Counted from the stretch's first letter, positions 33,382 to 42,907 are shown. The stretch: 55,024 nt of DNA from Vibrio ichthyoenteri ATCC 700023 (GCF_000222605.1 NZ_AFWF01000069.1:1-55024), one strand, 5' to 3'. Numbers and translations are program-made. Notes: a model not told the origin generated them from the letters alone.

Positions 33382-33975
33382 ATGAGTAAAGGTCGATTAA
33401 CTCGCGAAGTCATTTTGGCGACGGCTTTTGAGCTGGCAAGTAAGAATGGATTGGAAAGCTTAACCATCGGTGAGCTGGCAAAGCAGTGCTCGATGTCTAA
33501 GAGCGGTTTGTTTGCCCATTTTAATTCCAAAGAGAATTTACAAATAGCGGTGATAGAGCACGCCAACCAAGTGTTTATTCAACGTGTTATTGCGCCAGCA
33601 CGCAGCCTTGGTGATGACGATATAACGCATAAGCTGAAAACTTTACTGGGTAATTGGTTAGGTTGGAACCACTCTTTTCAAGGCAGTTGCATGTTTTTGG
33701 ATGCGTGGAAAGAGAACTCAAGCGCCAATACGCCATTACAAGTGGTGTTAAAGAAAACCGTGGCGATGTGGATTGGTTACTTGGAAATACAGGTCACCAA
33801 AGGCATTGAGCAAGGGCAATTTCGAGCAGACCTAGATGCTCAACAAGCCACATTTGAACTGTATGGACTCTATTTAAGTGCTCATTTGTTTTATTCGATC
33901 CGCGGAGAACAAGTCAGCCAAGGCCATTTTTGGCTCGGTATCGATCGCTTAATCTGCGATTGGAAACATCATTAG
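33382..33975 (+). CDS. TetR-family transcriptional regulator
   Basis: 197 aa. Helix-turn-helix at residues about 6-52 (ILATAFELASKNGLESLTIG, AKQCSMSKSGLFAHFNSKENL), followed by the all-helical TetR ligand and dimer domain. It lies 99 nt upstream of an alpha/beta-hydrolase gene on the same strand. A 12-nt motif is shared in inverted orientation by the promoters of both genes, so it likely represses itself and the hydrolase. Ribosome site is weak. Ligand unknown. Confidence 0.9.
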   Translation: MSKGRLTREVILATAFELASKNGLESLTIGELAKQCSMSKSGLFAHFNSKENLQIAVIEHANQVFIQRVIAPARSLGDDDITHKLKTLLGNWLGWNHSFQGSCMFLDAWKENSSANTPLQVVLKKTVAMWIGYLEIQVTKGIEQGQFRADLDAQQATFELYGLYLSAHLFYSIRGEQVSQGHFWLGIDRLICDWKHH

Positions 33976-33988
33976 TGAGATAAATGGA

Positions 33989-34008
33989 GAGAAGATAGCC
34001 TTCTCTCT
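33989..34008 (+). terminator. Possible hairpin after tetR-type gene
   Basis: GAGAGAAG (about 33989-33996) pairs with CTTCTCTC (about 34001-34008). No clear U-tract follows. Confidence 0.4.
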
Positions 34009-34028
34009 AATCGATTAATAACCATAAA

Positions 34029-34040
34029 TAGCACGGTCGT
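34029..34040. promoter_or_regulatory. Putative TetR-family operator, copy 2
   Basis: TAGCACGGTCGT, reverse complement of the motif at 33336-33347, inside a larger inverted repeat ACCATAAA (34021-34028) / TTTATGGT (34044-34051), 35 bp before the hydrolase start. Confidence 0.5.
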
Positions 34041-34074
34041 TCGTTTATGGTGATAGTGCAAAGGAACCGAAGCA

Positions 34075-34920
34075 ATGAGCGAAAAAATTTACTTCAATAC
34101 ATCGAACAAGTTTAGTTTTAAACGTAGCTTGGTGAATGTATCTACCCGCTTGCATCATCGCTTGGCGCCGCATCATGCTCGTAATACTGCGCGTAAATTA
34201 CTGCTTACGCCGATGCGAAATAAGCCAAAAAATAGCGAACCTCAGGGTTTAGTTAAAGGCCAAGTGATCTCCAAAGAGGGCACTCTGAGTACGTATTCTC
34301 TTGGTTGTGGCCCAGTATGGGTTCTGACTCATGGTTGGTCAGGTACGGCCAGTCAGTTTTTCCCTCTGATGGAACATATTGCCAGTCGCGGTTATACCGC
34401 TCTGGCTTATGATCATCCGGGGCATGGTGAAAGTGAAGGGCGATACGGGCATATCCCGGCATTTGTTGGTGGCCTAGAAGCCATTTTAGATAGTGTTGAT
34501 GAAGTCGCAGGGCTTGCGGGTCACAGCATGGGGACAGCTTCAGCGATTGAGTGTCATCATATAAAATTGGTGGATAAACCCTTGCTGCTTATCGCTCCAG
34601 TACTGGATTATCTCGACAATTTATTTGGTAGTGTTGCGCGTTCAGGCTATTCGATGCGCCTGTTTAATGATGTGGTGCAAGAAATCGAAGCGCAATATCG
34701 TTATCCGATTCAATCGATAGATCCTTATAACAAGCTTGCTCAGCGCCAATCAAAAACCATGATTGTCCATGATGAACAAGACAAATTTACTAAATTTGCA
34801 GTGTCACAACGCGCCGCGAATGAGATGAAAAATGTGACGTTGGTGGCGACACAAGGCCAAGGGCATGGGCGAGTCATGATGTGCCAACAGGTCATGGATA
34901 GCTTCGACAACCTAATTTAG
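34075..34920 (+). CDS. Alpha/beta hydrolase
   Basis: 281 aa, no signal peptide but a basic N-terminus (about 1-60). Seen: THGWSGTASQFFPL (about 83-96), YDHPGHGESEG (about 111-121), nucleophile elbow GHSMGT (Ser about 155), acid probably in VHDEQDKFTKF (about 233-243), His in GQGHGRVM (about 263-268). It resembles serine esterases and thioesterases; the substrate is unknown. Ribosome site AAGGA upstream. It is probably under control of the preceding TetR regulator. Confidence 0.86.
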   Translation: MSEKIYFNTSNKFSFKRSLVNVSTRLHHRLAPHHARNTARKLLLTPMRNKPKNSEPQGLVKGQVISKEGTLSTYSLGCGPVWVLTHGWSGTASQFFPLMEHIASRGYTALAYDHPGHGESEGRYGHIPAFVGGLEAILDSVDEVAGLAGHSMGTASAIECHHIKLVDKPLLLIAPVLDYLDNLFGSVARSGYSMRLFNDVVQEIEAQYRYPIQSIDPYNKLAQRQSKTMIVHDEQDKFTKFAVSQRAANEMKNVTLVATQGQGHGRVMMCQQVMDSFDNLI

Positions 34921-35047
34921 AATCAATATCTTAACATCTATAACCATAATGTTGACATGGTTAACAAATTCGCAAGGCAAAATATTTCCTTAGAGGGTTA
35001 TGTGGGATCATTTCATATGCCATCTGGCCCTCATAAGGAAAATAATA

Positions 35048-36436
35048 ATGAATAAGAACGATAGTGTCCCCCTACCCAGTAATACCCGAGAATGGTTAAT
35101 TAACCGCAATAGTCTGATCATATTGGCTGATATCGCCCTATTTGCTGCACTCTACTTTAATCTACCGTTTGATCCGCAAGTCGTACTTGGCCTAAGTATG
35201 TTGATTTTCGTCGCTATTCTTTGGCTAACGGAAGCGCTGCATGTCACGGTGACAGCGATTTTAGTTCCAGTGATGGCGGTATTGTTCGGTGTGTTTGATA
35301 CTCAGACTGCCCTTAACAACTTTGCCAATTCAATCATTTTCCTCTTTCTTGGTGGTTTTGCTTTGGCGGCGGCAATGCACCGACAAGGTTTGGATAAAGT
35401 GATCGCAGATAAAGTGCTGATCATTGCCAAAGGTAAAATGAGTACCGCGGTGTTTATGCTGTTTGGTGTGACTGCGTTACTTTCAATGTGGATTAGTAAT
35501 ACCGCCACCACTGCGATGATGCTGCCTTTAGTTTTAGGTGTATTGAGCAAGGTGAACGAAGAAAGTGGCCATAAAACCTATGTATTCGTGCTGCTAGGTA
35601 TTGCATACAGTGCCAGTATCGGTGGTATCGCGACCATTGTGGGTAGTCCACCAAATGCGATTGCTGCCGCTGAAGTTGGCTTGACCTTTACCGAATGGAT
35701 GGCATTTGGTTTGCCTACCGCGGCCGTCTTGTTACCAGTGGCAATTGTGGTGCTTTATACTGCGCTGAAACCGGAGTTGAACGGCGAGTTTGAACTCAAC
35801 CACGAACCGGTGCATTGGGATAAAGGGAAAGTCGTTACTTTAGCGATTTTTGCCGCGACGGTTTTTTTCTGGATTTTCAGTAAACCGATTAATGCGATGT
35901 TAGGAGGCTATGCCAAATTTGACACCATTGTTGCCTTAAGTGCGATTGTCGCGGTTAACTTTGCGCGCGTAGTGCATTGGAAGGATATTGAGAAAACGGC
36001 AGATTGGGGTGTGTTACTGCTGTTTGGTGGTGGTATCTGTTTGAGTAACGTTTTAAAAGCGACGGGAGCAAGTGTTTTTCTTGCCAATGGGCTGAGCGAA
36101 ATGATTTCTCATATGGGGTTGTTCTTTATCGTTGTGGTGATCGCCGCTTTCGTGGTGTTTCTCACGGAGTTTGCCAGTAACACAGCCAGTGCTGCATTAC
36201 TGATCCCAGTATTTGCCAGTGTTGCTGAGGCGTTTGGGCTTTCGCCGGTTATTCTTTCGGTGTTGATAGCGGTTTCAGCCTCATGTGCTTTTATGCTGCC
36301 AGTTGCGACGCCACCGAATGCCATCGTATTTGGCTCTGGTCATATCCAGCAGAGTGAAATGATGCGAGTTGGGATAGTGCTGAATATTGTCTGTATTGCG
36401 GCCTTGACGGTGATAGCGATGCTGTTCTGGTCTTAG
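35048..36436 (+). CDS. DASS-family (SLC13) Na+/dicarboxylate symporter, VcINDY-like
   Basis: 462 aa, the same length I recall for VcINDY of V. cholerae, whose sequence has the same plan (NRNxxIILxDIxLF, [18 protein letters not shown], [15 protein letters not shown]). The two SNT substrate and sodium motifs are [11 protein letters not shown] (about 137-147) and [10 protein letters not shown] (about 374-383), with [11 protein letters not shown] and [12 protein letters not shown] hairpin tips. It imports C4-dicarboxylates with Na+ across the inner membrane. ATG 35048 has AAGGAAAA upstream; the ORF opening at 35000 lacks a ribosome site. Monocistronic with a terminator. Confidence 0.92.
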   Translation: MNKNDSVPLPSNTREWLINRNSLIILADIALFAALYFNLPFDPQVVLGLSMLIFVAILWLTEALHVTVTAILVPVMAVLFGVFDTQTALNNFANSIIFLFLGGFALAAAMHRQGLDKVIADKVLIIAKGKMSTAVFMLFGVTALLSMWISNTATTAMMLPLVLGVLSKVNEESGHKTYVFVLLGIAYSASIGGIATIVGSPPNAIAAAEVGLTFTEWMAFGLPTAAVLLPVAIVVLYTALKPELNGEFELNHEPVHWDKGKVVTLAIFAATVFFWIFSKPINAMLGGYAKFDTIVALSAIVAVNFARVVHWKDIEKTADWGVLLLFGGGICLSNVLKATGASVFLANGLSEMISHMGLFFIVVVIAAFVVFLTEFASNTASAALLIPVFASVAEAFGLSPVILSVLIAVSASCAFMLPVATPPNAIVFGSGHIQQSEMMRVGIVLNIVCIAALTVIAMLFWS

Positions 36437-36462
36437 CGTCTAACCGCAAGAGAAATCTACGT

Positions 36463-36490
36463 AAAAACGCCGAGCTTGCTCGGCGTTTTG
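36463..36490 (+). terminator. Intrinsic terminator of the DASS gene
   Basis: AACGCCGAGC (36466-36475), TT, GCTCGGCGTT (36478-36487), then TTG. Confidence 0.9.
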
Positions 36491-36671
36491 TATATTGGGG
36501 AGACCACCTAGATGGTGATGTTTGGCCGCACCCGAGTGAATAACACGAATTCATCACAAATCTTAATTTTACCGGTAGAGGATTGCCCAAAACCAACGTT
36601 AGATAAGATTCACATCCAACATTTATTGTTAAAGTTTTACTTCTTGGAATCGTTATCTTTTGTGTACGGAT

Positions 36672-37064
36672 ATGAAAAAGCATCTCTTATTTTATGCTCT
36701 AGCGCTGTTGTTAGTTGGTTGTGGTGGTCCATCGGACAAGAAAATGTTGCAGCAGTATGTTGACTATACCCAGTTCAATCGTGATATGCCGACGCTTTAT
36801 GAAGTGAGCAAGCACAAAAAGCTCAACGGTTATGAGCAATCCGACACAATGTATATTGCCGACATGAGTCATGAAATAAAGTTTTTGATGGATTTTGACC
36901 AGTTTAGCCACTACATCAACGAAAGTGCTGGCTTTTTTGCCCCAGTTTATTTGATGCAGCTACGAGCTGAGTTTGGTGATTTTAAACAAGGCGACGTAAA
37001 GAAAATGACCAACAAGATCACTTTTATCAAGAAGGAGAGTGGTTGGACGCTGTTTCAACCCTAG
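36672..37064 (+). CDS. Small lipoprotein, hypothetical
   Basis: 130 aa. Lipoprotein signal with lipobox LLVGC (Cys about 17) followed by GGPSDKKMLQQYVDY. The mature part is about 113 residues, mixed charge, no recognised domain. ATG 36672 is preferred over upstream TTG 36660 because it starts the signal peptide directly; the ribosome site is weak. Convergent with speB and separated from it by a bidirectional terminator. Confidence 0.78.
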   Translation: MKKHLLFYALALLLVGCGGPSDKKMLQQYVDYTQFNRDMPTLYEVSKHKKLNGYEQSDTMYIADMSHEIKFLMDFDQFSHYINESAGFFAPVYLMQLRAEFGDFKQGDVKKMTNKITFIKKESGWTLFQP

Positions 37065-37080
37065 CGTTCTGCATTGAGAT

Positions 37081-37115
37081 AAAAAAAGAGCCGGTCAGTC
37101 GACAGGCTCTTTTTG
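37081..37115. terminator. Bidirectional terminator, lipoprotein / speB
   Basis: AAAAAGAGCC (37083-37092) and GGCTCTTTTT (37105-37114) pair perfectly, with A/T tracts on both sides. Confidence 0.92.
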
Positions 37116-37128
37116 ATCAAGCGTTGAA

Positions 37129-38058
37129 TTATTCAGCTGCTTTCTTGTTTGATGCCCAAGCGTACATAAGCTCAAGAGCGACAGTTGCACCGGCAAGGGC
37201 CGTTACATCGCTGTGGTCGTATGGCGGTGATACTTCTACCACGTCCATGCCGACGATGTTCATTCCAGCGAATCCGCGAAGAATTTTCAGCACTTTGTCT
37301 GAATTTAGGCCACCACAAACCGGTGTGCCCGTGCCAGGAGCAAAAGCAGGGTCTAGACAGTCGATATCAAAAGTCACATAAACAGGCTTATCACCCACTA
37401 TGCCACGTACTTTCTCAACGATTTCTGTTGCTGTCATGTCATTCGCTTGCATCGCGTTAATCACATTGAAAGCATGATCTTGCTGTTCGTATTCGGTACG
37501 AATACCAATTTGCACCGAGTGCTTAGGCGAGATCAGACCTTCTTTCGGCGCATGGTAGAACATGGTGCCGTGGTCGTAAGCGCTGCCATTGGCATACGTA
37601 TCAGTGTGTGCATCGAAGTGAATCAATGCCATCTCACCGTGGTGTTTCGCGTACGCACGTAGAATTGGCAGTGTGATGAAGTGATCACCACCCAACGCCA
37701 GCATGGTCTTGCCATTTTTTAAGATTTCACTGGTCGCCTTTTCTAAGCGGTAAGTGAAGTCTTCAGCATCGCCACAATCGAATACTAGATCACCAGCATC
37801 AATGACTTTAGCGCGATCAAACACATTGAAATCCCATGGGAATTTTTTACCTTCCCAGGCAAGATTCACTGATGCTCTACGAATTGCATCTGGGCCCATA
37901 CGTGCGCCAGGACGGCCCGATGTTGCCATATCCAGAGGGACACCCAGTACCACCAAGTCAGCATCGCTGCCAATAGGGTTACGTAGGTAAGGACGGCGCA
38001 TAAAGCTCATCGAATTCGAGTAGAGTGAATAATCGGTTTTGCTAAACAAATCATTCAT
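37129..38058 (-). CDS. speB: Agmatinase
   Basis: 309 aa, ureohydrolase family; splits agmatine into putrescine and urea using two Mn ions. Metal-ligand motifs: LGGDHFIT (about 120-127), FDAHTDTY (about 147-154) and [13 protein letters not shown] (about 228-240), the last being the S-F-D-x-D type signature of the family. Its ATG follows the speA stop with no gap (TAAATG), with GAGG inside the end of speA, so translation is coupled to speA. The 5' part of that partner gene is frameshifted here. Confidence 0.95.
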   Translation of the reverse strand: MNDLFSKTDYSLYSNSMSFMRRPYLRNPIGSDADLVVLGVPLDMATSGRPGARMGPDAIRRASVNLAWEGKKFPWDFNVFDRAKVIDAGDLVFDCGDAEDFTYRLEKATSEILKNGKTMLALGGDHFITLPILRAYAKHHGEMALIHFDAHTDTYANGSAYDHGTMFYHAPKEGLISPKHSVQIGIRTEYEQQDHAFNVINAMQANDMTATEIVEKVRGIVGDKPVYVTFDIDCLDPAFAPGTGTPVCGGLNSDKVLKILRGFAGMNIVGMDVVEVSPPYDHSDVTALAGATVALELMYAWASNKKAAE

Positions 38059-39983
38059 TTAAAAATCCTCTAAATAGGTGTAACCGCTGAGGCCTTGTTC
38101 GAGCTCTTGCAGTACCTGTTGTTGTTCTTGTTGGTTAACTCGCTGGTTAACGAGCTCGCGATAATGCTCGCGAATGTCTTCCACGTCAATGTGAACGTAA
38201 CGCAGCATGTCTTCAACCGTGTCACCTTCATCGATTCGCTCGATGATCGCTTCGCCGTGATCATTTACCGTCACGACTGCACTATGGGTGTCACCAAACA
38301 AGTTATGCATGTCACCTAAAATTTCTTGGTAGGCACCGACGAGGAAGAAACCCATTAAATAGGGCTTGTCTGTGCTCCATGCTGGTACTGGCAATGTTGT
38401 TTCGATGCCTTGACCTTCTACGTACTGCTCAATGGCGCCATCAGAGTCACAGGTGATATCGAGCATCACCGCGCGACGATCTTCCAACTCTTCTAAGCCA
38501 GATAGAGGCAATACAGGGAAGACCTGGTCAATACCCCATGCATCTGGTAATGATTGGAACAGCGAGAAATTGACAAAAAACTTATCGGCCAAGCGTTCGT
38601 TCAATTCATCCAAAATTGGACGATGGAAACGGTTTTTGGTGCTCAAGGCACGAGTCGGAGCTCAAAGTATATACGCAGTGAAACTTGTTCAGACCAAGCG
38701 CGTTGCGGCAGGTTGAGTAGACCCATCGCAAATTGTGAGTGCACTTCAGATAAGTCACTTTGTGTATCGTTGTAAATTTCAATCAATGCGCGCGCATCGC
38801 TGCCTTCTTGCAATGCTTGCAAGTTGCGCCACATATTTTGCAGTAGCGTCGGCGCGTCATCTTGGGGCGCGTCGATATGCTCTGGTTGATACGTTTCAGT
38901 GCCAATTACGTTGGTGATCAAAACGGCGTGGTGTGCAGTCAATGAACGGCCAGATTCTGAAATAATCACTGGCATTGGCTGCCCGTAGTCTTGGCACACA
39001 TCACCAACGGTTGACACGATATTTCGCGCGTATTCAATCAGCCCATAGTTCATCGAGCTTGATGATTGGCTGCGGGTACCGTCGTAATCGACTGCTAGGC
39101 CACCACCGATATCAAAGAAATCGATTTTTGCGCCCATTTCACGCAGTTCACAGTAGAAGCGTGCCGATTCATTCACACCATTACGAATATCACGAATGTT
39201 CGCCATTTGTGAACCAAGGTGGAAGTGAACCAGTTGCATTGCATCCAACTGATCTTCTTTCTTCAGGCGGTCAATAACGGTCAGTACTTGGGAAGCCGAT
39301 AAACCAAATTTTGATTTTTCGCCGCCACTTGCTTGCCATTTACCGGCACCCTGTGAGGCCAAACGAATACGGATACCTAAGCGTGGTTTCACGCCAAGGC
39401 TCTTGGCTTCGGTGAGAACCAAATCAAGTTCAGAGAGCTTTTCAAGTACAATGAATACTTTATGGCCAAGCTTTTCGCCAATCAGTGCTAGTCGAATGTA
39501 TTCGCGGTCTTTATAGCCGTTACACACAATCACGGAGCTGGCTTTTTGCGCCAAACCTAACACGGCAAGCAGCTCGGGCTTACTACCCGCTTCTAGGCCA
39601 AGTTGTTTGGTTTCTAAGCTTGCTTGGCTAGCAAGAATCTCATCAACCACTTCTTTTTGCTGGTTTACCTTAATCGGGTAAACCAAAAGATAGTTGTTCG
39701 GGTATTGATACTCTTCAATAGCTTGGTTGAACGCCTGACAAATACCATGCACGCGCTGGTGCAGAATTTGTGGAAAGCGAACTAACACCGGCAAACTAAG
39801 CTGCTTTTGTTCTAATTGAGTAACAATTTTACTTAATGGAATTTGGTGCGCTTTGTCGGTGGTAGGAGATACGTACACTTCGCCTTGGTTATCAATGCCA
39901 TAAAAACCTTGGCTCCAGTAATGTACGTTGTAATCCGCGCGCACGCGGTCTAATTGGGATGTTTTTTCCACATCTATTCTCAC
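38059..39983 (-). pseudogene. speA: Biosynthetic arginine decarboxylase, split by one frameshift
   Basis: Two overlapping frames together give a normal-length SpeA (446 + 195 aa; about 640 in vibrios). The first, 39983-38643 (GTG start), has the PLP barrel (AEQK-type region, [27 protein letters not shown]) and ends prematurely in ELRLVP. The second, 38646-38059 (opens with TTG), begins [20 protein letters not shown] and contains the catalytic cysteine in [16 protein letters not shown]. Adding one base between 38655 and 38654 restores continuous [13 protein letters not shown]. Both halves are otherwise intact, so this is a recent mutation or a sequence error. If real, arginine would not be converted to agmatine by this copy. 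Operon with speB. Confidence 0.9.
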
Positions 39984-40175
39984 GAAAATAGAGAGAAGAA
40001 CATGAATCAGATTACGCTGATATCACACCTGACACGGCGTTGTAGGGCTTACGTGTCGCGCGCATTAACGGATAAATGGCAGACGGAGTAAAACAAATTA
40101 AAATTATCGATTCGACAACGGAGTGTTGAGTAAAAAATATGCCTAAATCGTCGTAAATTCAACTTGTTTAGCAAC

Positions 40176-40208
40176 AAAAAAACGCCCCAGAGTATGGGGC
40201 GTTTTTTT
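40176..40208. terminator. Bidirectional terminator after maoP
   Basis: AACGCCCCA (40181-40189) and TGGGGCGTT (40195-40203), flanked by A5 and T7. Serves maoP on the minus strand. Confidence 0.92.
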
Positions 40209-40213
40209 ACAAA

Positions 40214-40570
40214 TCAATCTTCTTCAACCAGGCTGCTATCTTCAGAGTAATCTTCAGACGCATCAGGTTTGTTACGACCATTTAGAGTATGGAATCGCTT
40301 ACGACCACGAGCGAGTTGAATGTACTTCAACCAAATACGCTCAAGTTTCGTTTTTGCTTTTCCTGGGTTCTCAATCACTTTTACAAAGTGTTTCTCTTCC
40401 GCATTCTGCGGCGATAACTCACCCGTTTCTAAGCCAAACATGGTGTCACCATAAAGCGTTAGGATTTCCTCTTCGGCAAGAGTAAAATCGCCAGACTTGG
40501 CAAAACCACGCGGAAATTTCGTGTTGTCGTAAAAGCGTTTTTTGCCATGACGAAATTCAGTGTCAGACAT
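40214..40570 (-). CDS. maoP: DUF413 protein, MaoP-like
   Basis: 118 aa from ATG 40570; GAGG lies 9 nt before it, while TTG 40585 would place the start inside the ribosome site. Sequence follows the E. coli MaoP (YifE) pattern: RFYDNTKFPRGFAKSGDFT near the N-terminus, a central acidic helix EEKHFVKV, and RIWLKYIQLARGRKRFHTL (about 80-98), followed by an acidic tail. MaoP works with the maoS site to organise the Ori macrodomain in E. coli. It is divergent from an HdfR-like gene exactly as in E. coli, which supports the identification. Vibrios may hold other DUF413 paralogs. Confidence 0.85.
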   Translation of the reverse strand: MSDTEFRHGKKRFYDNTKFPRGFAKSGDFTLAEEEILTLYGDTMFGLETGELSPQNAEEKHFVKVIENPGKAKTKLERIWLKYIQLARGRKRFHTLNGRNKPDASEDYSEDSSLVEED

Positions 40571-40817
40571 TTCGATAAACCTCAAATGGTATGGAATGGA
40601 CTAAAGACCAGTGCCATTGAGCTTTAATATTAGAACGCCCTAATCAGCATTGGTATATGGCGAAAATTAGGCGTAAAGTTGCAAAAAGAAAAACAAAAAA
40701 TTTTTATTATATCCATTAATTAATATTGTTAAATCAATGTAACATTTTGAACTTTCTTGCTTTATTAATTTAGGATTTCCCTGCTAATCTTGCAGTGCAA
40801 TTTTCTGAGGTATGACA

Positions 40818-41699
40818 ATGGACGTAAAAGTCTTTAGAACATTTTTAGAGTTGGCGAAAGTTCGCCATTTTGGACGTGCTGCTGAAAACCTATATATAAC
40901 ACAAGCTGCCGTAAGTGCCCGTATTAAGCAATTAGAGGGTTATTTCGATACTCAGCTTTTTATTCGTGACCGTAACAACATTAAACTGACTTCTGCGGGG
41001 GAGCGTTTAGTTAGTTATGCAGAGGTTATGGTGACAACCTTGCAACAAGCAAAGTTAGAACTGTCTCTAGAAAGTGGTAAAAAGTTACAACTTACCATGG
41101 GTGGTACTCCCAATGTTTGGGACGCTTACCTACAAAACTGTTTGAGTGCAACGACAGAAGCATTTGACGGTTATGGCTTTATGGCGGAAGTGATGGGGCG
41201 CGAATCTTTGGTTCGTAGTTTACAAGAACGCACGCTGGATATGGCCTTTGCTTTTGATCAAATAAAAGCAGATGAATTGAATTGCAAAAAAGTCGCTGAC
41301 GTTGTTCTTCTTTTGGTTTCCACCGACTCGCACTCATTCGATACTGTTTTTAGTGATAAATATGTTTACGTTGACTGGGGTACCAAGTTTGCTTCTGAAC
41401 ATGCTGAGCGTCACTCAAAAGTGCCGGCTCCTTATCTTAGAACGTCGACTGCCCGTATTGCTTTAGACTTTATTTTGGAAAAAGGTGGTAGTGCTTACTT
41501 ACCTGCATCACTGGTTGAACCCTTCTTTAGCAGTGGACAATTGCATAAAGTGGAAGGCGTAGAAGAGTGGTGTCGTCCAATTTACTTGAGCTACCGTAAA
41601 GCGAGCACATCGGTGGATGCGATTAAACAAGTTGAAGAATTGGTGAAAAATATCGATCCAATTACAGCCTACAGCTTGCAAAACGCTGCTGAGAGTTAA
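40818..41699 (+). CDS. hdfR: LysR-family regulator, HdfR-like
   Basis: 293 aa from ATG 40818, with GAGG 7 nt upstream (ATG 40812 is too close to it). N-terminal LysR helix-turn-helix FLELAKVRHFGRAAENLYIT (about 9-28) and RDRNNIKLTSAGERL (about 51-65) match the HdfR pattern. HdfR in E. coli is an H-NS-dependent repressor of flhDC, but vibrios lack flhDC, so the target here must differ. Divergent from maoP, with a 247-bp AT-rich spacer that probably holds its operator. Confidence 0.86.
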   Translation: MDVKVFRTFLELAKVRHFGRAAENLYITQAAVSARIKQLEGYFDTQLFIRDRNNIKLTSAGERLVSYAEVMVTTLQQAKLELSLESGKKLQLTMGGTPNVWDAYLQNCLSATTEAFDGYGFMAEVMGRESLVRSLQERTLDMAFAFDQIKADELNCKKVADVVLLLVSTDSHSFDTVFSDKYVYVDWGTKFASEHAERHSKVPAPYLRTSTARIALDFILEKGGSAYLPASLVEPFFSSGQLHKVEGVEEWCRPIYLSYRKASTSVDAIKQVEELVKNIDPITAYSLQNAAES

Positions 41700-41717
41700 C
41701 CGCAATCAAGCTTTGAA

Positions 41718-41746
41718 AAAACCTCGTCATTGAACGAGGTTTTTTG
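41718..41746. terminator. Bidirectional terminator, hdfR / DUF2846 lipoprotein
   Basis: AAAACCTCGT (41718-41727) and ACGAGGTTTT (41734-41743) pair perfectly; T-tract on the plus strand, matching one on the minus strand. Confidence 0.9.
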
Positions 41747-41758
41747 TTTTAAGCGAGC

Positions 41759-42220
41759 TTATTGGCTGGTACAAGTCCCTTTTATCGCCATCTTGGTTTT
41801 CGCGACTTCGGTTCGACCTTCCTCTTCCTCAATCACTTCTAAATTGGCCCCACCAACGAATAGTCCAATCTTAATGTATTGCTCTACGAAATAGAGGCGC
41901 CCAGTTTCAGTATACAGAGTGATGTTATTGGCCGAAAACTCAGATTCAGTGCCGATGGTGTGCTCTTTATCACCCCCCACTTCTTCATAGAAGAAGATCC
42001 CGGGGGCGGTTTCACCCACGCACTCACCATTGAGGTAGACGTCTTTCTTTAGCGCTTGGCCAGCAAAAGCATCGGCACGGTAGATATAGATACCCGCCTT
42101 GTCTTTGCTAGGTGTTGAAAACTCCAATGCTTGATCGCTTTGAGTCGTATCCGCTGTTGGCACAGAGGCACAACCAGAGACGCCGAGCAGAAGAGCAAGC
42201 GCTAAGCCCATTTTTTTCAT
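41759..42220 (-). CDS. DUF2846-type lipoprotein
   Basis: 153 aa. Lipoprotein signal with lipobox GVSGC (Cys about 17). The mature part has the DUF2846 look: AGIYIYRADAFAG (about 42-54), VYLNGECVGETAPGIFFYEEV (about 61-81, with E rather than the usual pattern at some positions), ITLYTETGRLYFVEQYI (about 100-116). The function of the family is unknown; most are envelope lipoproteins. Single gene. Confidence 0.84.
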   Translation of the reverse strand: MKKMGLALALLLGVSGCASVPTADTTQSDQALEFSTPSKDKAGIYIYRADAFAGQALKKDVYLNGECVGETAPGIFFYEEVGGDKEHTIGTESEFSANNITLYTETGRLYFVEQYIKIGLFVGGANLEVIEEEEGRTEVAKTKMAIKGTCTSQ

Positions 42221-42398
42221 GATAATTCCCTTTATCCATAGATTGAACGCACTAATTTAATTGATTGTTTTATAAACAAACATACGGGCATTGAATATTT
42301 GCGATGCAAAATGAAGCCCTAGCTATTTGATGATAAATGATCAATTTTGCGAGTGAGATGGCTTTGCTTATCGTGAACAAAAGGAGTGGAATACGCAC

Positions 42399-42465
42399 AG
42401 AGCTGAAGATCTTATCAAGATGCACAGCTCTGAGCCTAGAGGCAACTCTAGGCGGGGGGGGGGGG
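42399..42465. repeat. Two adjacent hairpins followed by a 12-G homopolymer
   Basis: Hairpin A: AGAGCTG (42399-42405) with CAGCTCT (42425-42431), with an inner ATCTT/AAGAT stem. Hairpin B: GCCTAGAG (42434-42441), GCAA, CTCTAGGC (42446-42453). Then twelve G at 42454-42465. No U-tract on either strand. The G run is prone to slippage or to sequencing error. Confidence 0.8.
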
Positions 42466-42486
42466 TGATGATTGCCAGCGGTAGGT

Positions 42487-42690
42487 TTAAAGATTCATTA
42501 AGCTCTCAATCGATTCTTCAATCGATAAAGTTTGATAACTGTGAACTCTAACCCCTTCTTTGGCTTTGATTTCTATCGCATCAATATTGGATGTTCCATG
42601 ATAATCAATAATACCTAGCGATTGGTCGACGGTTTTACAAATGAGTTTTGAGTGATCACAAAGCACGATCGTGCATGAATGTAAGTACAT
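42487..42690 (-). CDS. Small hypothetical protein (67 aa)
   Basis: 67 aa from ATG 42690, with AGGA 8 nt upstream. Sequence MYLHSCTIVLCDHSKLICKT... then DYHGTSNIDAIEIKAKEGV looks like a compact alpha/beta protein, no signal peptide, two Cys in the first 11 residues. No family recognised. Flanked by spacers of about 220-270 bp and followed on its strand by the C12 run and two hairpins. Confidence 0.5.
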   Translation of the reverse strand: MYLHSCTIVLCDHSKLICKTVDQSLGIIDYHGTSNIDAIEIKAKEGVRVHSYQTLSIEESIESLMNL

Positions 42691-42907
42691 AGCCAATTTC
42701 CTATTGCTTATCCTTGCAATGCTTGTCTCTATTACGGCGGATGAAACAAGTTCCTAAAATAAATTTAGCCAATGATTATTGGATAAGCAACTAGGTGTTT
42801 AATTTATCAGTTAAGTGATTGACCGTTTTATATTGAGTTCCGGTTTTGGCTACAAAACTGGTCGGCAACAGGTAAACTTAACAAAAATAAGCCACGAGAA
42901 AATTAGC

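Noticed and set aside
38640-38670. Programmed -1 ribosomal frameshift in speA
   Set aside because: No X-XXY-YYZ slippery site is seen at the junction, and SpeA is a single uninterrupted ORF in the relatives I recall.
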